A DNA stretch of 64,000 bases from positions 558,001 to 622,000 of the forward strand of contig NZ_PGFH01000001.1 of assembly GCF_002797685.1 (NCBI RefSeq). The letters are read 5' to 3'. This DNA is from Salinibacterium amurskyense (GTDB lineage Bacteria; Actinomycetota; Actinomycetes; Actinomycetales; Microbacteriaceae). The notes below the pieces were generated by a model that was not told where the DNA came from, did not search any database, and was given only the letters and a program-made list of their open reading frames with translations. Shown here in pieces: positions 24,042 through 33,885 of the stretch (position 1 is its first letter; every line of letters starts with the position of its first letter). Both the position numbers and the translations under genes were made by a program.

Positions 24042-27000
24042 ATGTATCCACGAAGCAGCAGGCCAACGCGGCTGACGATCGGGGCTCTTGCCACGTCGTG
24101 CGCCATTGCGTTGACTACGATTACCGCTCCGGCCGCCCTAGCCGCCGAAGCCACCGCAACAATCGCCGACGTTCAAGGCACTTCTGCCGCGAGCACCATG
24201 ATCGGCGACACCGTCACCGTCGAGGGTGTTGTCACCGCTGACTACCGGGGTGCCTCTGGCTACCGCGGCATTGTCATCCAGACTCCCGGATCGGGTGGAG
24301 CAGACGACGCTACGCCCGGCGCCTCCGACGGAATCTTCATCTTCTTGGGCAGTGCGAACCCCGCAGTGTCGATCGGAGACAAGGTCACCGCAACCGGCCC
24401 GGTCGCTGAATACTTCGGACTGACCCAGCTCGGCTCGGGCACTGCTGTCGAACTCGTCACAGCCGCCGCCGACCTCGATCCGGCCGACGCCGTAGAGCCA
24501 ACCGCTCTCGATGCGAGCGTCGTTGGTGCCGACCGCGAATCCCTCGAGTCGATGCTCGTCACCCCCACCGGCGACTACCTTGTCAGCTCGAGCCACCAGC
24601 TCTACAACTTCGGCACCCTCTGGCTCAGCCCAGAAGAGCTCGCCGTCAAGAGCACCGAGACTACGGATGCCGGAGCCGACGCCGACGCGATCGCCGCCGC
24701 TAACCGTGCCAGCCGCATCCTTCTCGATGACGGCTACAGCATCCAGATTTCCAACGGTTCTCACCCCGGTGAGCAGCCCTACTTCTCGGCCGACACCGTT
24801 GTGCGCAACGGCGACACCGTCGAGTTCCCGGCCAACCCTTACGTTCTGAGCTACGGCTTCGACGACTGGCGTTTGCAACCGACCGTCGCGATCAACGACG
24901 CGAGCCCGGCGGAGTACCTGCCCACGTTTGAGTCCACGAACCCGCGTGAAGAGTCGGCTCCCGTTGTGGGCGGAGACTTCAAGGTTTCGGCCTTCAACGT
25001 CTATAACTACTTCACGACCCTGAAGAGTGAGGATTCGGATGCTCGTGGCGCGGCCACGGCAGAAGAGTTCGCTATCCAGCAGTCGAAGATTGTTGCGGCG
25101 ATCAACTCGCTCGATGCGGATGTTGTCGGTCTCATGGAGATCGAGAACTCCATCAAGCTGGGTGGAGACCTCGACGAAGCGCTCATGGATCTCGTCGGTG
25201 CGCTCAATGCCGCCGCCGGCGCTGGAACGTGGGACTACGTCCGCACGCCAGCAGCGCTCAACGATGCAGCCATCACCGACTTCATCACGAACGCGATCAT
25301 CTTCAAGCCGGCCGCTGTGACGCCCGTGGGCGACAGCTTCACGCAGGTTGACGAGACGGTCTGGGACATCGCACGTGAGCCGATTGCTCAGACGTTCGAG
25401 TCGAACGGCGAGCTCATCACGGTGATCGCTAACCACTTCAAGTCAAAGGGTGGATCGGGAACCGAGCCGACCGACGGTCAGGGCTTCTTCAACACGGAGC
25501 GTGTTGAGCAGGCCAACGCCGTCAAGGATCTCGTTGACTCGATCGCCGCTGATGACGCCAAGAGCGACCAGGTCGTTCTCGTTGGAGACTTCAACGCCTA
25601 CTCCGAAGAAGACCCCATTCAGGTCTTCACCGAGGCGGGCTACGTCGACACTCTCGCCGCCGAAGGTGACAACGAGTACACCTACACCTTCGATGGTGAA
25701 CTCGGATCGCTCGACCACATCATCGTCTCGCCGTCGCTCGCTGAGCACGTGACCGATGCTGCCGTCTGGAACATCAACTCGCCCGAGTGGTCGGACCGTG
25801 GCTACGCCTACGGTGCGGCGGAAGCGGGAACGGTCTTCCGTTCGAGCGACCACGACCCGATCAGCGTCGGTCTCAGCACTGAGGCTGCGCCCGTCGAGAT
25901 CGAGATTCTCACCACGAACGACTTCCACGGTCGTATCGAAGTCGACCGCGGCATCCCGGGGGCAGCAATGCTCGCCGGAATGGTGCGCTCGTGGGAATCG
26001 CAGAACCCCAACACCACGTTCGTTGGTGCCGGTGACTTCGTCGGAGCCACGACGTTCACCTCGTTTATCCAGAACGATCAGCCCACGATCGACGTGCTCA
26101 ACGAAATCGGACTCGACACGAGCTCCTTCGGTAACCACGAATTCGATCAGGGTCGTGCCGACGTTGACGACCGCATCTTGGATGCCGCCGACTGGCCCTA
26201 CCTCGCAGCGAACCTCTACGACCGCGACACCAACATGCCTGCGTACGACGAGTACTTCCTGCAGGAGTTTGAGGGCGTCAAGGTTGGTTTCATCGGTGCT
26301 ATCACCGAAGACCTCAACGAGTTGGTCAGCCCCGAGGGAATCGCTTCGCTCGAAGTTCGTGGAGTGGTCGAAGAAGTGAACCGCGTTGCGGATTACCTCA
26401 CTGACGGAGACGACGCCAACGGCGAAGCAGACGTTCTCGTTCTGCTTATCCACGAAGGCGCGGCATCCACGGATATCGCGGCTTCCATGGATGACTCGGC
26501 ATTCGGTCAGATCGTCATGAACGTGAGCCCGGAAATTCAGGCCATCGTTTCGGGTCACACCCACCTCGCCTACGACCACGAGATTGCGGTTGATGGCATG
26601 GATGACCCGCGACTGGTGATTTCCGCTGGCCAGTACGGTTCGTACTACGGTCACTTCGACCTCAACGTCGACCCGGCAACGAAGGAGATCATCGACTTCG
26701 AGGCTGAGGTTCTGCCGATTGAGGGCTTCGAGCCGGATGCTGCAGTGCAGGCGATTGTCGACGAGGCTACGGCCGCGGCGGCTGAGCTGGGCAACGCCAA
26801 GGTCGGAGAGATTTCTGACAGCATGTTCCGCGCAGTGCAGACCCCGGTTGACGGAACTCCGTTCCCCGAGAACCGTGGTGGCGAGTCGACCATCGGTAAC
26901 TTTGTCGCCGATGTTCAACTGTGGGCCGCATCCGATTCGGGTGCAGAGATCGCGTTCATGAACCCGGGTGGTTTGCGTACCGACCTCGTCTACGAAGCAT

Positions 27001-28301
27001 CGGGTGCAGGCGACGCCGACGGCGAAGTCACATACCGTGAGGCTGCGAACGTGCAGCCCTTCGGCAACACGCTCACGACAATGTCGCTGACCGGTGCTCA
27101 GATCAAGTCAGTGCTCGAAGAGCAGTGGCAGCCCGAGGGTGCCCAGCGTCCGTTCCTCAAGCTCGGTGTCTCGGAGGGGCTCACGTACTCGTACGACCCC
27201 ACCGCAGCCCAGGGCGAGCGAGTGACCGCGATGTACCTCAACGGTGTTCCGGTGGATGTCGCAGCCAGCTACACAGTGGTCGCCAACTCCTTCCTCGCGG
27301 CCGGTGGCGACAACTTCGCTACTCTCGCCGAGGGAACCGACCGTGCCGACAGCGGCCGCGTTGACCTGCAGTCCATGGTCGAGTGGTTCGAAGAGAACAC
27401 GATTGCTGACCCGCCGCTCGAACAGCGCGCCATCGGTGCTGTTGTTTCGGCTCCGGATGCTGACGGCTACAACCCCGGAGACGACGTCACGCTCGACCTC
27501 TCGTCGCTCACCTTCAGCCGCGGCGGCTCAGGCGCCACCACGGTTGAGGTCTCGGTTGATGGGGACGTGCTCGGTTCGGCAACGATCGACCGCACCATCG
27601 TCGACACCACGGATGAACAGGGTCGCGCAAGCGTGACCGTCACGATCCCCGCTGGCGTACCTTCGGGCACGCTCGCGCTGACCGTCATGGTTCCGGGAAC
27701 GGATACCGCTGTTGTGGTTCCGATCGAGGTTGCGACGACTGCTGAGGCCATCGAGAACACGAAGGCGCCGGGCATCCGGGGCAACGTGCAGGTGGGTAAG
27801 ACAGTCAAGGCCACCCACGGCAACTGGAGCGTGAAGTCACCTGACTACAGCTACCAGTGGCTGCGCGACGGCGCACCGATCGCTGACGCGACCGACAGCC
27901 GCTACCGCATCACGACCGACGACATCGGAACCGAACTGAGCGTGCAGGTCACTGCAAGCAAGGACGGTTACTCGGATGGCGTGGCTGAGTCCGACGCCCA
28001 ATCGGTGGAGAAGATCTCCTCGAGTGTTCGTTCGAGCCTCTCCTCCTGGTTCGTGTGGGGCAACCGCTCCGTCACGGCGGATGCCAGCGTCAAGGTCGGC
28101 AAGGATGGCACGACCGCCGGCGAGGTGACCTTCTATGACGGTCGCGATGCTGTCGGCACGAGCACGGTAGACAAGCGCGGCAATGCCTCGCTGAAGCTGC
28201 CCAAGCTCAGCCGCGGCATCCACTTCATCTGGGTCGAATACTCCGGTAACGACACGGTGGAGTCGAGCTCCAGCTTCCCGCGACTGGTGTTCGTCTTCTA
28301 G
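24042..28301 (+). CDS. Secreted ExeM/NucH-type nuclease fused to UshA-type 5'-nucleotidase with Ig-like tail
   Basis: A 1419-residue exported protein. A signal peptide (residues 1-34, ending near ALAAEA) precedes an OB-like domain (to about 150). The endonuclease/exonuclease/phosphatase domain spans about 310-610, with VVGLMEIEN, ANHFKSKG, VLVGDFNAYSEEDP, and SDHDPISVGL. A metallophosphatase follows at about 620-860 (LTTNDFHGRIE, GNHEFDQG, SGHTHLAY), then the 5'-nucleotidase C-terminal domain at about 940-1140 (NPGGLRTDL, QPFGNTLTTM, LAAGGDNF). Two Ig-like domains end the chain (about 1238-1419). One polypeptide could degrade extracellular DNA or RNA to nucleotides and then to nucleosides and phosphate. 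There is no LPXTG motif, so it is probably released. Confidence 0.9.
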   Translation: MYPRSSRPTRLTIGALATSCAIALTTITAPAALAAEATATIADVQGTSAASTMIGDTVTVEGVVTADYRGASGYRGIVIQTPGSGGADDATPGASDGIFIFLGSANPAVSIGDKVTATGPVAEYFGLTQLGSGTAVELVTAAADLDPADAVEPTALDASVVGADRESLESMLVTPTGDYLVSSSHQLYNFGTLWLSPEELAVKSTETTDAGADADAIAAANRASRILLDDGYSIQISNGSHPGEQPYFSADTVVRNGDTVEFPANPYVLSYGFDDWRLQPTVAINDASPAEYLPTFESTNPREESAPVVGGDFKVSAFNVYNYFTTLKSEDSDARGAATAEEFAIQQSKIVAAINSLDADVVGLMEIENSIKLGGDLDEALMDLVGALNAAAGAGTWDYVRTPAALNDAAITDFITNAIIFKPAAVTPVGDSFTQVDETVWDIAREPIAQTFESNGELITVIANHFKSKGGSGTEPTDGQGFFNTERVEQANAVKDLVDSIAADDAKSDQVVLVGDFNAYSEEDPIQVFTEAGYVDTLAAEGDNEYTYTFDGELGSLDHIIVSPSLAEHVTDAAVWNINSPEWSDRGYAYGAAEAGTVFRSSDHDPISVGLSTEAAPVEIEILTTNDFHGRIEVDRGIPGAAMLAGMVRSWESQNPNTTFVGAGDFVGATTFTSFIQNDQPTIDVLNEIGLDTSSFGNHEFDQGRADVDDRILDAADWPYLAANLYDRDTNMPAYDEYFLQEFEGVKVGFIGAITEDLNELVSPEGIASLEVRGVVEEVNRVADYLTDGDDANGEADVLVLLIHEGAASTDIAASMDDSAFGQIVMNVSPEIQAIVSGHTHLAYDHEIAVDGMDDPRLVISAGQYGSYYGHFDLNVDPATKEIIDFEAEVLPIEGFEPDAAVQAIVDEATAAAAELGNAKVGEISDSMFRAVQTPVDGTPFPENRGGESTIGNFVADVQLWAASDSGAEIAFMNPGGLRTDLVYEASGAGDADGEVTYREAANVQPFGNTLTTMSLTGAQIKSVLEEQWQPEGAQRPFLKLGVSEGLTYSYDPTAAQGERVTAMYLNGVPVDVAASYTVVANSFLAAGGDNFATLAEGTDRADSGRVDLQSMVEWFEENTIADPPLEQRAIGAVVSAPDADGYNPGDDVTLDLSSLTFSRGGSGATTVEVSVDGDVLGSATIDRTIVDTTDEQGRASVTVTIPAGVPSGTLALTVMVPGTDTAVVVPIEVATTAEAIENTKAPGIRGNVQVGKTVKATHGNWSVKSPDYSYQWLRDGAPIADATDSRYRITTDDIGTELSVQVTASKDGYSDGVAESDAQSVEKISSSVRSSLSSWFVWGNRSVTADASVKVGKDGTTAGEVTFYDGRDAVGTSTVDKRGNASLKLPKLSRGIHFIWVEYSGNDTVESSSSFPRLVFVF

Positions 28302-28331
28302 AGAACACCGGGCAGCTAGCCCACTAATGCG

Positions 28332-28362
28332 AAGAGGGTCCCGCGCTGCGGGGCCCTCTTTC
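28332..28362 (+). terminator. Terminator after the secreted nuclease gene
   Basis: AAGAGGGTCCCGC pairs with GCGGGGCCCTCTT (28332-28360) around a three-base loop; the stem ends in TTT. It isolates the nuclease gene from cysK. Confidence 0.85.
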
Positions 28363-28480
28363 GCGTGTTAACCGTTACAGATTTATCCAGCTTGATGAAA
28401 TAAATTTGGCGCGCTGATTGCTACTAACTATGGTGAGCAAGCTCCCATCGATCTCCGACCCACGAAGGAACCTCTGAATC

Positions 28481-29419
28481 ATGGCTAGTCGTATCTATAA
28501 GAACATCACCGAACTTGTCGGTAACACTCCTCTCGTTCAGCTAAACGCAGTAACAGAGGGCGCTGGCGCGACGGTGCTTGCGAAGCTTGAATTCCAGAAC
28601 CCTTCGGCGAGTGTGAAGGACCGCATCGGTGTTGCGATCATCGACGCCGCTGAGAAGGCCGGTGCGTTGAAGCCCGGTGGAACCATCGTGGAGGGAACCA
28701 GTGGAAACACCGGTATCGCGCTCGCCATGGTCGGTGCTGCTCGCGGTTACCGCGTTGTTCTCACGATGCCCGAGAGCATGAGCAAGGAGCGCCGCATGTT
28801 GCTTCGCGCCTTCGGCGCCGAGCTTGTGCTTACGCCTGCTGGCGAAGGTATGCGCGGCGCAGTCGAGAAGGCTGCCGAGATCGTTGCTAACACTGAGGGC
28901 GCTGTCGCCGCTCAGCAGTTCGCTAACGCTGCCAACCCCGCGATTCACCGCGCCACCACGGGCCCCGAGATCTGGAACGACACCGATGGAACGGTCGACA
29001 TCTTCGTTGCCGGCATCGGAACCGGTGGAACCATCACTGGTGCTGGTGGCTTCCTCAAGGAGCAGAACCCCGAGATCAAGGTTGTTGCGGTTGAGCCCGA
29101 AGAGTCCGCCATCCTCAACGGTGGAGCTCCTGGCCCCCACAAGATTCAGGGAATCGGCGCTAACTTCGTGCCCGAGATTCTTGACCGCGATGTCTACGAC
29201 GAGGTTCTCGACGTCAACATCACGCAGTCCGTCACCATGGCTCGCCGCCTTGCTGCCGAAGAGGGCATCCTCGCCGGTATCTCCTCGGGAGCTACCGTGC
29301 ACGCCGCTCTCGAACTGGCCAAGCGCCCCGAGAACGCCGGCAAGACCATCGTAGTTATCGTTGCGAGCTTCGGTGAGCGCTACCTGTCGACTCTTCTGTA
29401 CGAAGACCTCGTCGACTAA
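28481..29419 (+). CDS. cysK: Cysteine synthase (O-acetylserine sulfhydrylase)
   Basis: The 312-residue fold-type II PLP enzyme makes cysteine from O-acetylserine and sulfide. The Schiff-base lysine is in [11 protein letters not shown] near residue 45, the substrate loop in [12 protein letters not shown], the phosphate cup in [10 protein letters not shown], and the active-site serine region in [19 protein letters not shown] provides the ribosome binding site. It is followed 70 bp later by cysE, giving the two-step serine to cysteine pathway, and the pair can form the CysE-CysK complex, since CysE ends in Ile. Confidence 0.95.
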   Translation: MASRIYKNITELVGNTPLVQLNAVTEGAGATVLAKLEFQNPSASVKDRIGVAIIDAAEKAGALKPGGTIVEGTSGNTGIALAMVGAARGYRVVLTMPESMSKERRMLLRAFGAELVLTPAGEGMRGAVEKAAEIVANTEGAVAAQQFANAANPAIHRATTGPEIWNDTDGTVDIFVAGIGTGGTITGAGGFLKEQNPEIKVVAVEPEESAILNGGAPGPHKIQGIGANFVPEILDRDVYDEVLDVNITQSVTMARRLAAEEGILAGISSGATVHAALELAKRPENAGKTIVVIVASFGERYLSTLLYEDLVD

Positions 29420-29489
29420 GGGCTCGTCCACTACGACCGAGTTACCCCAACTCAGCGCCGCTAACCACCACTAACGACGGATCTCCCTA

Positions 29490-30059
29490 TTGTTTGCTCG
29501 AACTCGTGAAGACATTGCTGCTGTGCGCCGGCGCGACCCGGCTGCCCGCGGCTCCTTCGAGATCTGGCTCACCTATTCGGGAATGCACGCCGTGTGGGGT
29601 TACCGGTTTGCGCACTGGTTGTGGACCGCGCGGGCATACTTTCTTGCCCGCGTGGTCTCCCAGTACGTTCGTTTCTTGACGGGCGTAGAGATCCACCCCG
29701 CGGCCCAAATCGGTCGTCGCGTCATCATTGATCACGGTTCGGGCGTCGTCATCGGCGAGACCGCCATCGTGGGCGACGACGTTCTTATCTATCACGGCGT
29801 CACTCTCGGCGGCACGAGTTCTGAGGGCGGCAAGCGCCATCCCACGCTCGGCAGCGACATTGTTGTGGGCGCGGGTGCCGCCGTTCTGGGCGACATCACC
29901 GTCGGTTCTGGCTCCGTTGTGGGCGCCGGTGCGGTTGTAGTCGCGGATGCTCCCGCCGATTCTCTTCTCGTCGGAGCCCCCGCCGTCGCGCGACCCAAGC
30001 GCGGCACGAAGGCCCCTCTCGACGACTTCGGTTACACCGATCCCGCGATCTACATCTAA
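29490..30059 (+). CDS. cysE: Serine O-acetyltransferase
   Basis: The 189-residue left-handed beta-helix acetyltransferase converts serine and acetyl-CoA to O-acetylserine. The short actinobacterial form starts [18 protein letters not shown]; hexapeptide repeats run from about residue 68 ([20 protein letters not shown]) through [20 protein letters not shown]. The C-terminus ends in DPAIYI, and a terminal Ile is the residue inserted into the CysK active site. The start is TTG at 29490; no better start fits. It is co-oriented with cysK. Confidence 0.93.
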   Translation: MFARTREDIAAVRRRDPAARGSFEIWLTYSGMHAVWGYRFAHWLWTARAYFLARVVSQYVRFLTGVEIHPAAQIGRRVIIDHGSGVVIGETAIVGDDVLIYHGVTLGGTSSEGGKRHPTLGSDIVVGAGAAVLGDITVGSGSVVGAGAVVVADAPADSLLVGAPAVARPKRGTKAPLDDFGYTDPAIYI

Positions 30060-30119
30060 CTTTCTCTTCACCACGGGACCGCAATGTCTCATTCGTGTTG
30101 CGGTAGACAACTCTGTAGC

Positions 30120-30131
30120 GCAAGCGCTTGC
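30120..30131. promoter_or_regulatory. LacI-type operator upstream of the sugar ABC transporter
   Basis: GCAAGCGCTTGC is a perfect 12-bp palindrome with the central CG and flanks typical of LacI-family operators. It lies about 137 bp before the binding-protein start. No lacI-type gene is in the window, so the repressor is encoded elsewhere. Confidence 0.7.
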
Positions 30132-30267
30132 ATAACCTTGCGGTCGTCGCTTAGCGTAAGTCGTGAACACGCTCTCTCGCGCCGCACGCGGTGAGCACGT
30201 TCAGAGCTGCAGTTGTTCCCCCGCACGCTGCTCGGCCTGCGGGCAAACCTCGACGAGGAGGATTTGT

Positions 30268-31599
30268 ATGATTTCCCACAACTTTCGACGGGCCATGCTG
30301 CCCATCGCCACCCTTGGCGTCGCAAGCATGGTTCTCTCGGGCTGCGCCTCCGGAACCAGTGGAACCGGCGGCCCCGGTGATGCTGGTGAAGCGGATGGCG
30401 TAGTCACCATTTACGGCACCATCGCCGACACTGAAGCCGAACTTCTCGAAGAATCCTGGGCTGACTGGGAAGAAGCGAATGACATCGACATTCAGTACGA
30501 ATCGAGCAAAGAGTTCGAAGCGCAGATCAGCATCCGCGCTCAGGGCGGAAACGCTCCGGACATCGCAATCTTCCCGCAGCCTGGACTTCTCGCTGACCTA
30601 GCGTCGCGGGACTACATTCAACCGGCGCCTGAAGGCGTCGCATCCAACGTCGCAGAGTATTGGTCAGAAGACTGGGCTGCCTATGGCACGACCGGTGACA
30701 CTCTCTACGGTGCACCGCTCATGGCCAGCGTCAAGGGCTTTGTCTGGTACTCGCCTTCGCAGTTCGCCGAGTGGGGTGTCGAAGTCCCCGAGACTTGGGA
30801 CGAACTGCTCGCACTCACCCAAACGATCGCTGACGAGACCGGAACCGCACCGTGGTGTGCTGGCTTCGGTTCGGATGCCGCAACCGGTTGGCCCGGAACC
30901 GACTGGGTAGAAGACCTGGTGCTTCGCGAAGCTGGTCCCGACGTCTACGATCAGTGGGTCTCTCACGAGATTCCGTTCTCCGACCCCGCGATTGTCTCTG
31001 CGTTCGATTCCGTGGGCGAGATTCTCTTGAACCCGGACTATGTGAACGCCGGATTCGGTGACGTGAAGTCGATCAACTCCACGCCATTCGGTGACCCGGC
31101 TCGCGCTCTCGGCGACGGTTCGTGCGCACTCCACCACCAGGCATCCTTCTTTGACGGGTTCATTCAGGACCCCAAGAACGGAAACGCTACGGTCGGACCG
31201 GATGCTGACATCTGGGCCTTCGTAACGCCGTCCGTTGAAGCCGGTGGCAACGCTGTTACCGGTGGTGGCGAGATCGTCGGAGCCTTCTCCAACGACGAAG
31301 ACACCATCGCAGTGCAGGAATTCCTGTCGAGCCCCGAATGGGCCAACGCTCGCGTGAAGCTGGGCGGTGTCATTAGCGCTAACAATGGCCTTGACCCCGA
31401 AAGCGCTAGCAGCCCCATTCTGCAGCAGGCCATCACGATTCTGCAGGACCCTGACACGACGTTCCGCTTCGACGCCTCGGACCTTATGCCGGGCGTTGTC
31501 GGTGCCGGATCGTTCTGGACCGGAATGGTCGACTGGATCAACGGCAAGTCAACAGAAGAAGTGCTCTCGACCATCGACGCGTCATGGCCATCTGAGTAA
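30268..31599 (+). CDS. Sugar ABC transporter substrate-binding lipoprotein (AglE-like)
   Basis: The 443-residue protein has a lipoprotein signal peptide with lipobox LSGC (Cys26), a Gly/Thr-rich linker, and a type I extracellular solute-binding domain. Features are VVTIYGTIADTEAELLEESW, ISIRAQGGNAPDIAIFPQPG, and GSFWTGMVDWINGKSTEEVL. The pattern resembles alpha-glucoside binding proteins (AglE family). GAGGAGG precedes the ATG at 30268; the frame opens earlier, but that part is not credible. A terminator-like hairpin separates it from the two permeases, which usually gives the binding protein in excess. The sugar is not proven. Confidence 0.88.
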   Translation: MISHNFRRAMLPIATLGVASMVLSGCASGTSGTGGPGDAGEADGVVTIYGTIADTEAELLEESWADWEEANDIDIQYESSKEFEAQISIRAQGGNAPDIAIFPQPGLLADLASRDYIQPAPEGVASNVAEYWSEDWAAYGTTGDTLYGAPLMASVKGFVWYSPSQFAEWGVEVPETWDELLALTQTIADETGTAPWCAGFGSDAATGWPGTDWVEDLVLREAGPDVYDQWVSHEIPFSDPAIVSAFDSVGEILLNPDYVNAGFGDVKSINSTPFGDPARALGDGSCALHHQASFFDGFIQDPKNGNATVGPDADIWAFVTPSVEAGGNAVTGGGEIVGAFSNDEDTIAVQEFLSSPEWANARVKLGGVISANNGLDPESASSPILQQAITILQDPDTTFRFDASDLMPGVVGAGSFWTGMVDWINGKSTEEVLSTIDASWPSE

Positions 31600-31614
31600 C
31601 ACCGTCCAACGGTG

Positions 31615-31650
31615 AGCGTGGGCGGGATGGTATTGCCTCCCGCCCACGCT
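31615..31650 (+). terminator. Hairpin between binding protein and permease genes
   Basis: AGCGTGGGCGGGA (31615-31627) and TCCCGCCCACGCT (31638-31650) form a perfect 13-bp stem, followed by TTCTTTTC. It probably terminates part of the transcription after the binding protein, with readthrough into the permeases. Confidence 0.8.
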
Positions 31651-31746
31651 TTCTTTTCTCCCCCTCGTGACGATTCCTCGGTAGAGTCGACACAGCAGAA
31701 CTGCCAGTGAAGTGAAGAGTCCAGAGATGCACTCGAAAGGTCGCTA

Positions 31747-32880
31747 ATGTCAGCTTTTCTCGCGTGGATAGCCACGCTCCCCGCGCTCGCTCAGATTCCA
31801 CTGGTGCTGCTGGCGTTCTTCGCAGTCATCGCGCTGCTGATCTTCTTCATTGAGATTGCGCCTCGCAGCGGTCGCAAGTACACGATCATCCGCGCCGTGG
31901 CCTGTGTGCTCATTCCCACCCTCATCTTCTTGGCTCTCGGCTCGGTCTACTGGGCCGCTGGCGCAGCAGCCGTGTTTGGCGGGCTCTTCTTTCTCTTGGA
32001 CTACCGCTCCAAGCAGGGGGCCGGCTACCTCTTCCAGCTCGTGGGATTCATGAGCCCGGCGATCTTCTTGCTCGCCATCGGACTCATCTACCCGACGATC
32101 CAAACCACGATTCAAGCCTTCATGAACAGCCGCGGAACACGATTCGTGGGCCTCGAAAACTTCATCTGGATTTTCACTCAAGACACCGGCATCCGCACCG
32201 TTCTCAACACTGTTGTGTGGGTGCTGATCGTGCCAACGGTCTCCACCATCTTCGGCCTCGCCTATGCCGTCTTCATCGATAAGTCGCGCGGCGAGAAGAT
32301 CTTCAAGATTCTCGTGTTCATGCCGATGGCGATCTCGTTCGTGGGAGCGAGCATCATCTGGCGCTTCGTCTACGCGGTGCGCCCCGCCGATCAAGAGCAG
32401 ATCGGTCTCCTCAATCAGATTGTGGTCTGGATGGGTGGGCAACCGGTGGACTGGATCTCCAATTCACCATGGAACACTTTCTTTCTCATCGTCGTGCTCA
32501 TCTGGATTCAGACCGGTTTCGCCATGGTGATCCTTTCGGCCGCCATCAAGGGCGTTCCCGCCGAACAGCTTGAGGCTGCGGAGCTCGACGGAACCAACGC
32601 CTGGCAGCGCTTCATCAATGTCACCGTGCCGGGCATCCGGAGCTCGCTCGTCGTGGTGCTGACGACCATCTCCATTGCCTCGCTGAAGGTCTTCGACATT
32701 GTGCGCACCATGACGGCCGGCGCCAACGAGACCAGCGTTATCGCCAACGAGATGTATTCACAGTGGCAAGGGTTTGAAGTGGGTAGGTCTGCGGCCTTCG
32801 CGGTCGTGCTGTTCATCATGGTGCTGCCGATTGTTATCTACAACGCGAGACAGATTGCTAAGCAGAGGGAGATCCGATGA
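31747..32880 (+). CDS. Sugar ABC transporter permease (MalF/AglF-like)
   Basis: The 377-residue membrane protein has an additional N-terminal region of about 85 residues with two to three helices, then the standard six-helix permease core. The EAA motif, which docks the ATPase, reads EQLEAAELDGTNAWQRFINV. GAAAGG lies upstream of the ATG. The stop overlaps the next permease start (ATGA). This N-terminally extended architecture is usual for actinobacterial alpha-glucoside permeases. No ATPase gene follows, so a shared MsiK-like ATPase must be supplied from elsewhere. Confidence 0.88.
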   Translation: MSAFLAWIATLPALAQIPLVLLAFFAVIALLIFFIEIAPRSGRKYTIIRAVACVLIPTLIFLALGSVYWAAGAAAVFGGLFFLLDYRSKQGAGYLFQLVGFMSPAIFLLAIGLIYPTIQTTIQAFMNSRGTRFVGLENFIWIFTQDTGIRTVLNTVVWVLIVPTVSTIFGLAYAVFIDKSRGEKIFKILVFMPMAISFVGASIIWRFVYAVRPADQEQIGLLNQIVVWMGGQPVDWISNSPWNTFFLIVVLIWIQTGFAMVILSAAIKGVPAEQLEAAELDGTNAWQRFINVTVPGIRSSLVVVLTTISIASLKVFDIVRTMTAGANETSVIANEMYSQWQGFEVGRSAAFAVVLFIMVLPIVIYNARQIAKQREIR

Positions 32881-33845
32881 CCGCGACAGTGCCCGCGAAG
32901 CTTCCGCTGAACAAGAAGACCAAGAAGCAACTGGCCCGCGGCGAAAAGCAGGGCGCCGCCACCCGCACCAAGAAGCGGCTAACTAGTCGAGGAGCAACAA
33001 TTGCTGCGCTCGTGATTGCCGTGCTGTGGACCACGCCGACCTTTGGTCTCTTCGTGTCGTCCCTTCGTCCGCCGGAGGAGATTCTCCGTAACGGCTGGTG
33101 GACGATCTTCCAAAACCCCGGCTTCACACTCAACAACTACACCGAGGTATTGGCGGCGGGAAACAGCACGCTGAACCTCGCGGGCGCTTTCATCAACTCG
33201 ATTGCCATCACGTTGCCGGCCACGATCTTCCCGCTCGTGATCGCCAGCCTCGCGGCCTACGCTTTTGCGTGGATCAAGTTCCCCGGTCGCAACTGGATCT
33301 TCATTGGCGTTTTCGCGCTACAGATCGTGCCGCTGCAAATGGCGCTCGTTCCGCTGCTCAGCCTGTTCTCTCGTGGGCTGTCGATAGGTGACATCGAAAT
33401 TTTCTCGAGCCTCAACGCCTCCAACTCGTATTCGCAGGTCTGGATTGCGCACACGATCTTTGCGCTGCCGCTGGCAATCTTCTTGCTCCACAATTTCGTT
33501 TCGGAGATCCCTTCCGAGCTTATTGAGGCAGCACGCGTGGATGGCGCTGGCCACGGCCAGGTCTTCTTCCGCATCGTGCTTCCGCTCACGATGCCGGCCA
33601 TCGCGTCGTTCGCGATCTTCCAGTTCCTGTGGGTCTGGAACGACCTCCTGGTGGCGTTGGTCTTCGCCGACGGGCGGGTCGCGCCGATGACGAAACTGTT
33701 GGCGGAGATCACCGGTAGCCGTGGTCAGGATTGGAACCTGCTCACCGCCGGAGCCTTCATCTCGATCCTCGTGCCGCTCATCGTGTTCTTCGCACTGCAG
33801 CGCTACTTCGTGCGCGGACTGCTTGCGGGCTCGACGAAGGGGTAG
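32877..33845 (+). CDS. Sugar ABC transporter permease (MalG/AglG-like)
   Basis: The 322-residue partner permease has a Lys/Arg-rich cytosolic N-terminus, a first helix near residues 40-60, and five further helices. The EAA loop reads PSELIEAARVDGAGHGQVFF. The typical LRPPEEILRNGWW segment follows TM1. Its start overlaps the upstream permease by 4 bp. With the upstream permease and the binding protein, it forms an importer of the CUT1 family, which moves di- and oligosaccharides; the nucleotide-binding subunit is missing here. Confidence 0.88.
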   Translation: MTATVPAKLPLNKKTKKQLARGEKQGAATRTKKRLTSRGATIAALVIAVLWTTPTFGLFVSSLRPPEEILRNGWWTIFQNPGFTLNNYTEVLAAGNSTLNLAGAFINSIAITLPATIFPLVIASLAAYAFAWIKFPGRNWIFIGVFALQIVPLQMALVPLLSLFSRGLSIGDIEIFSSLNASNSYSQVWIAHTIFALPLAIFLLHNFVSEIPSELIEAARVDGAGHGQVFFRIVLPLTMPAIASFAIFQFLWVWNDLLVALVFADGRVAPMTKLLAEITGSRGQDWNLLTAGAFISILVPLIVFFALQRYFVRGLLAGSTKG

Positions 33846-33885
33846 CCGGTCGAAGGGCCGAGCGGGCCAATGTCTTGGTGAGGCG

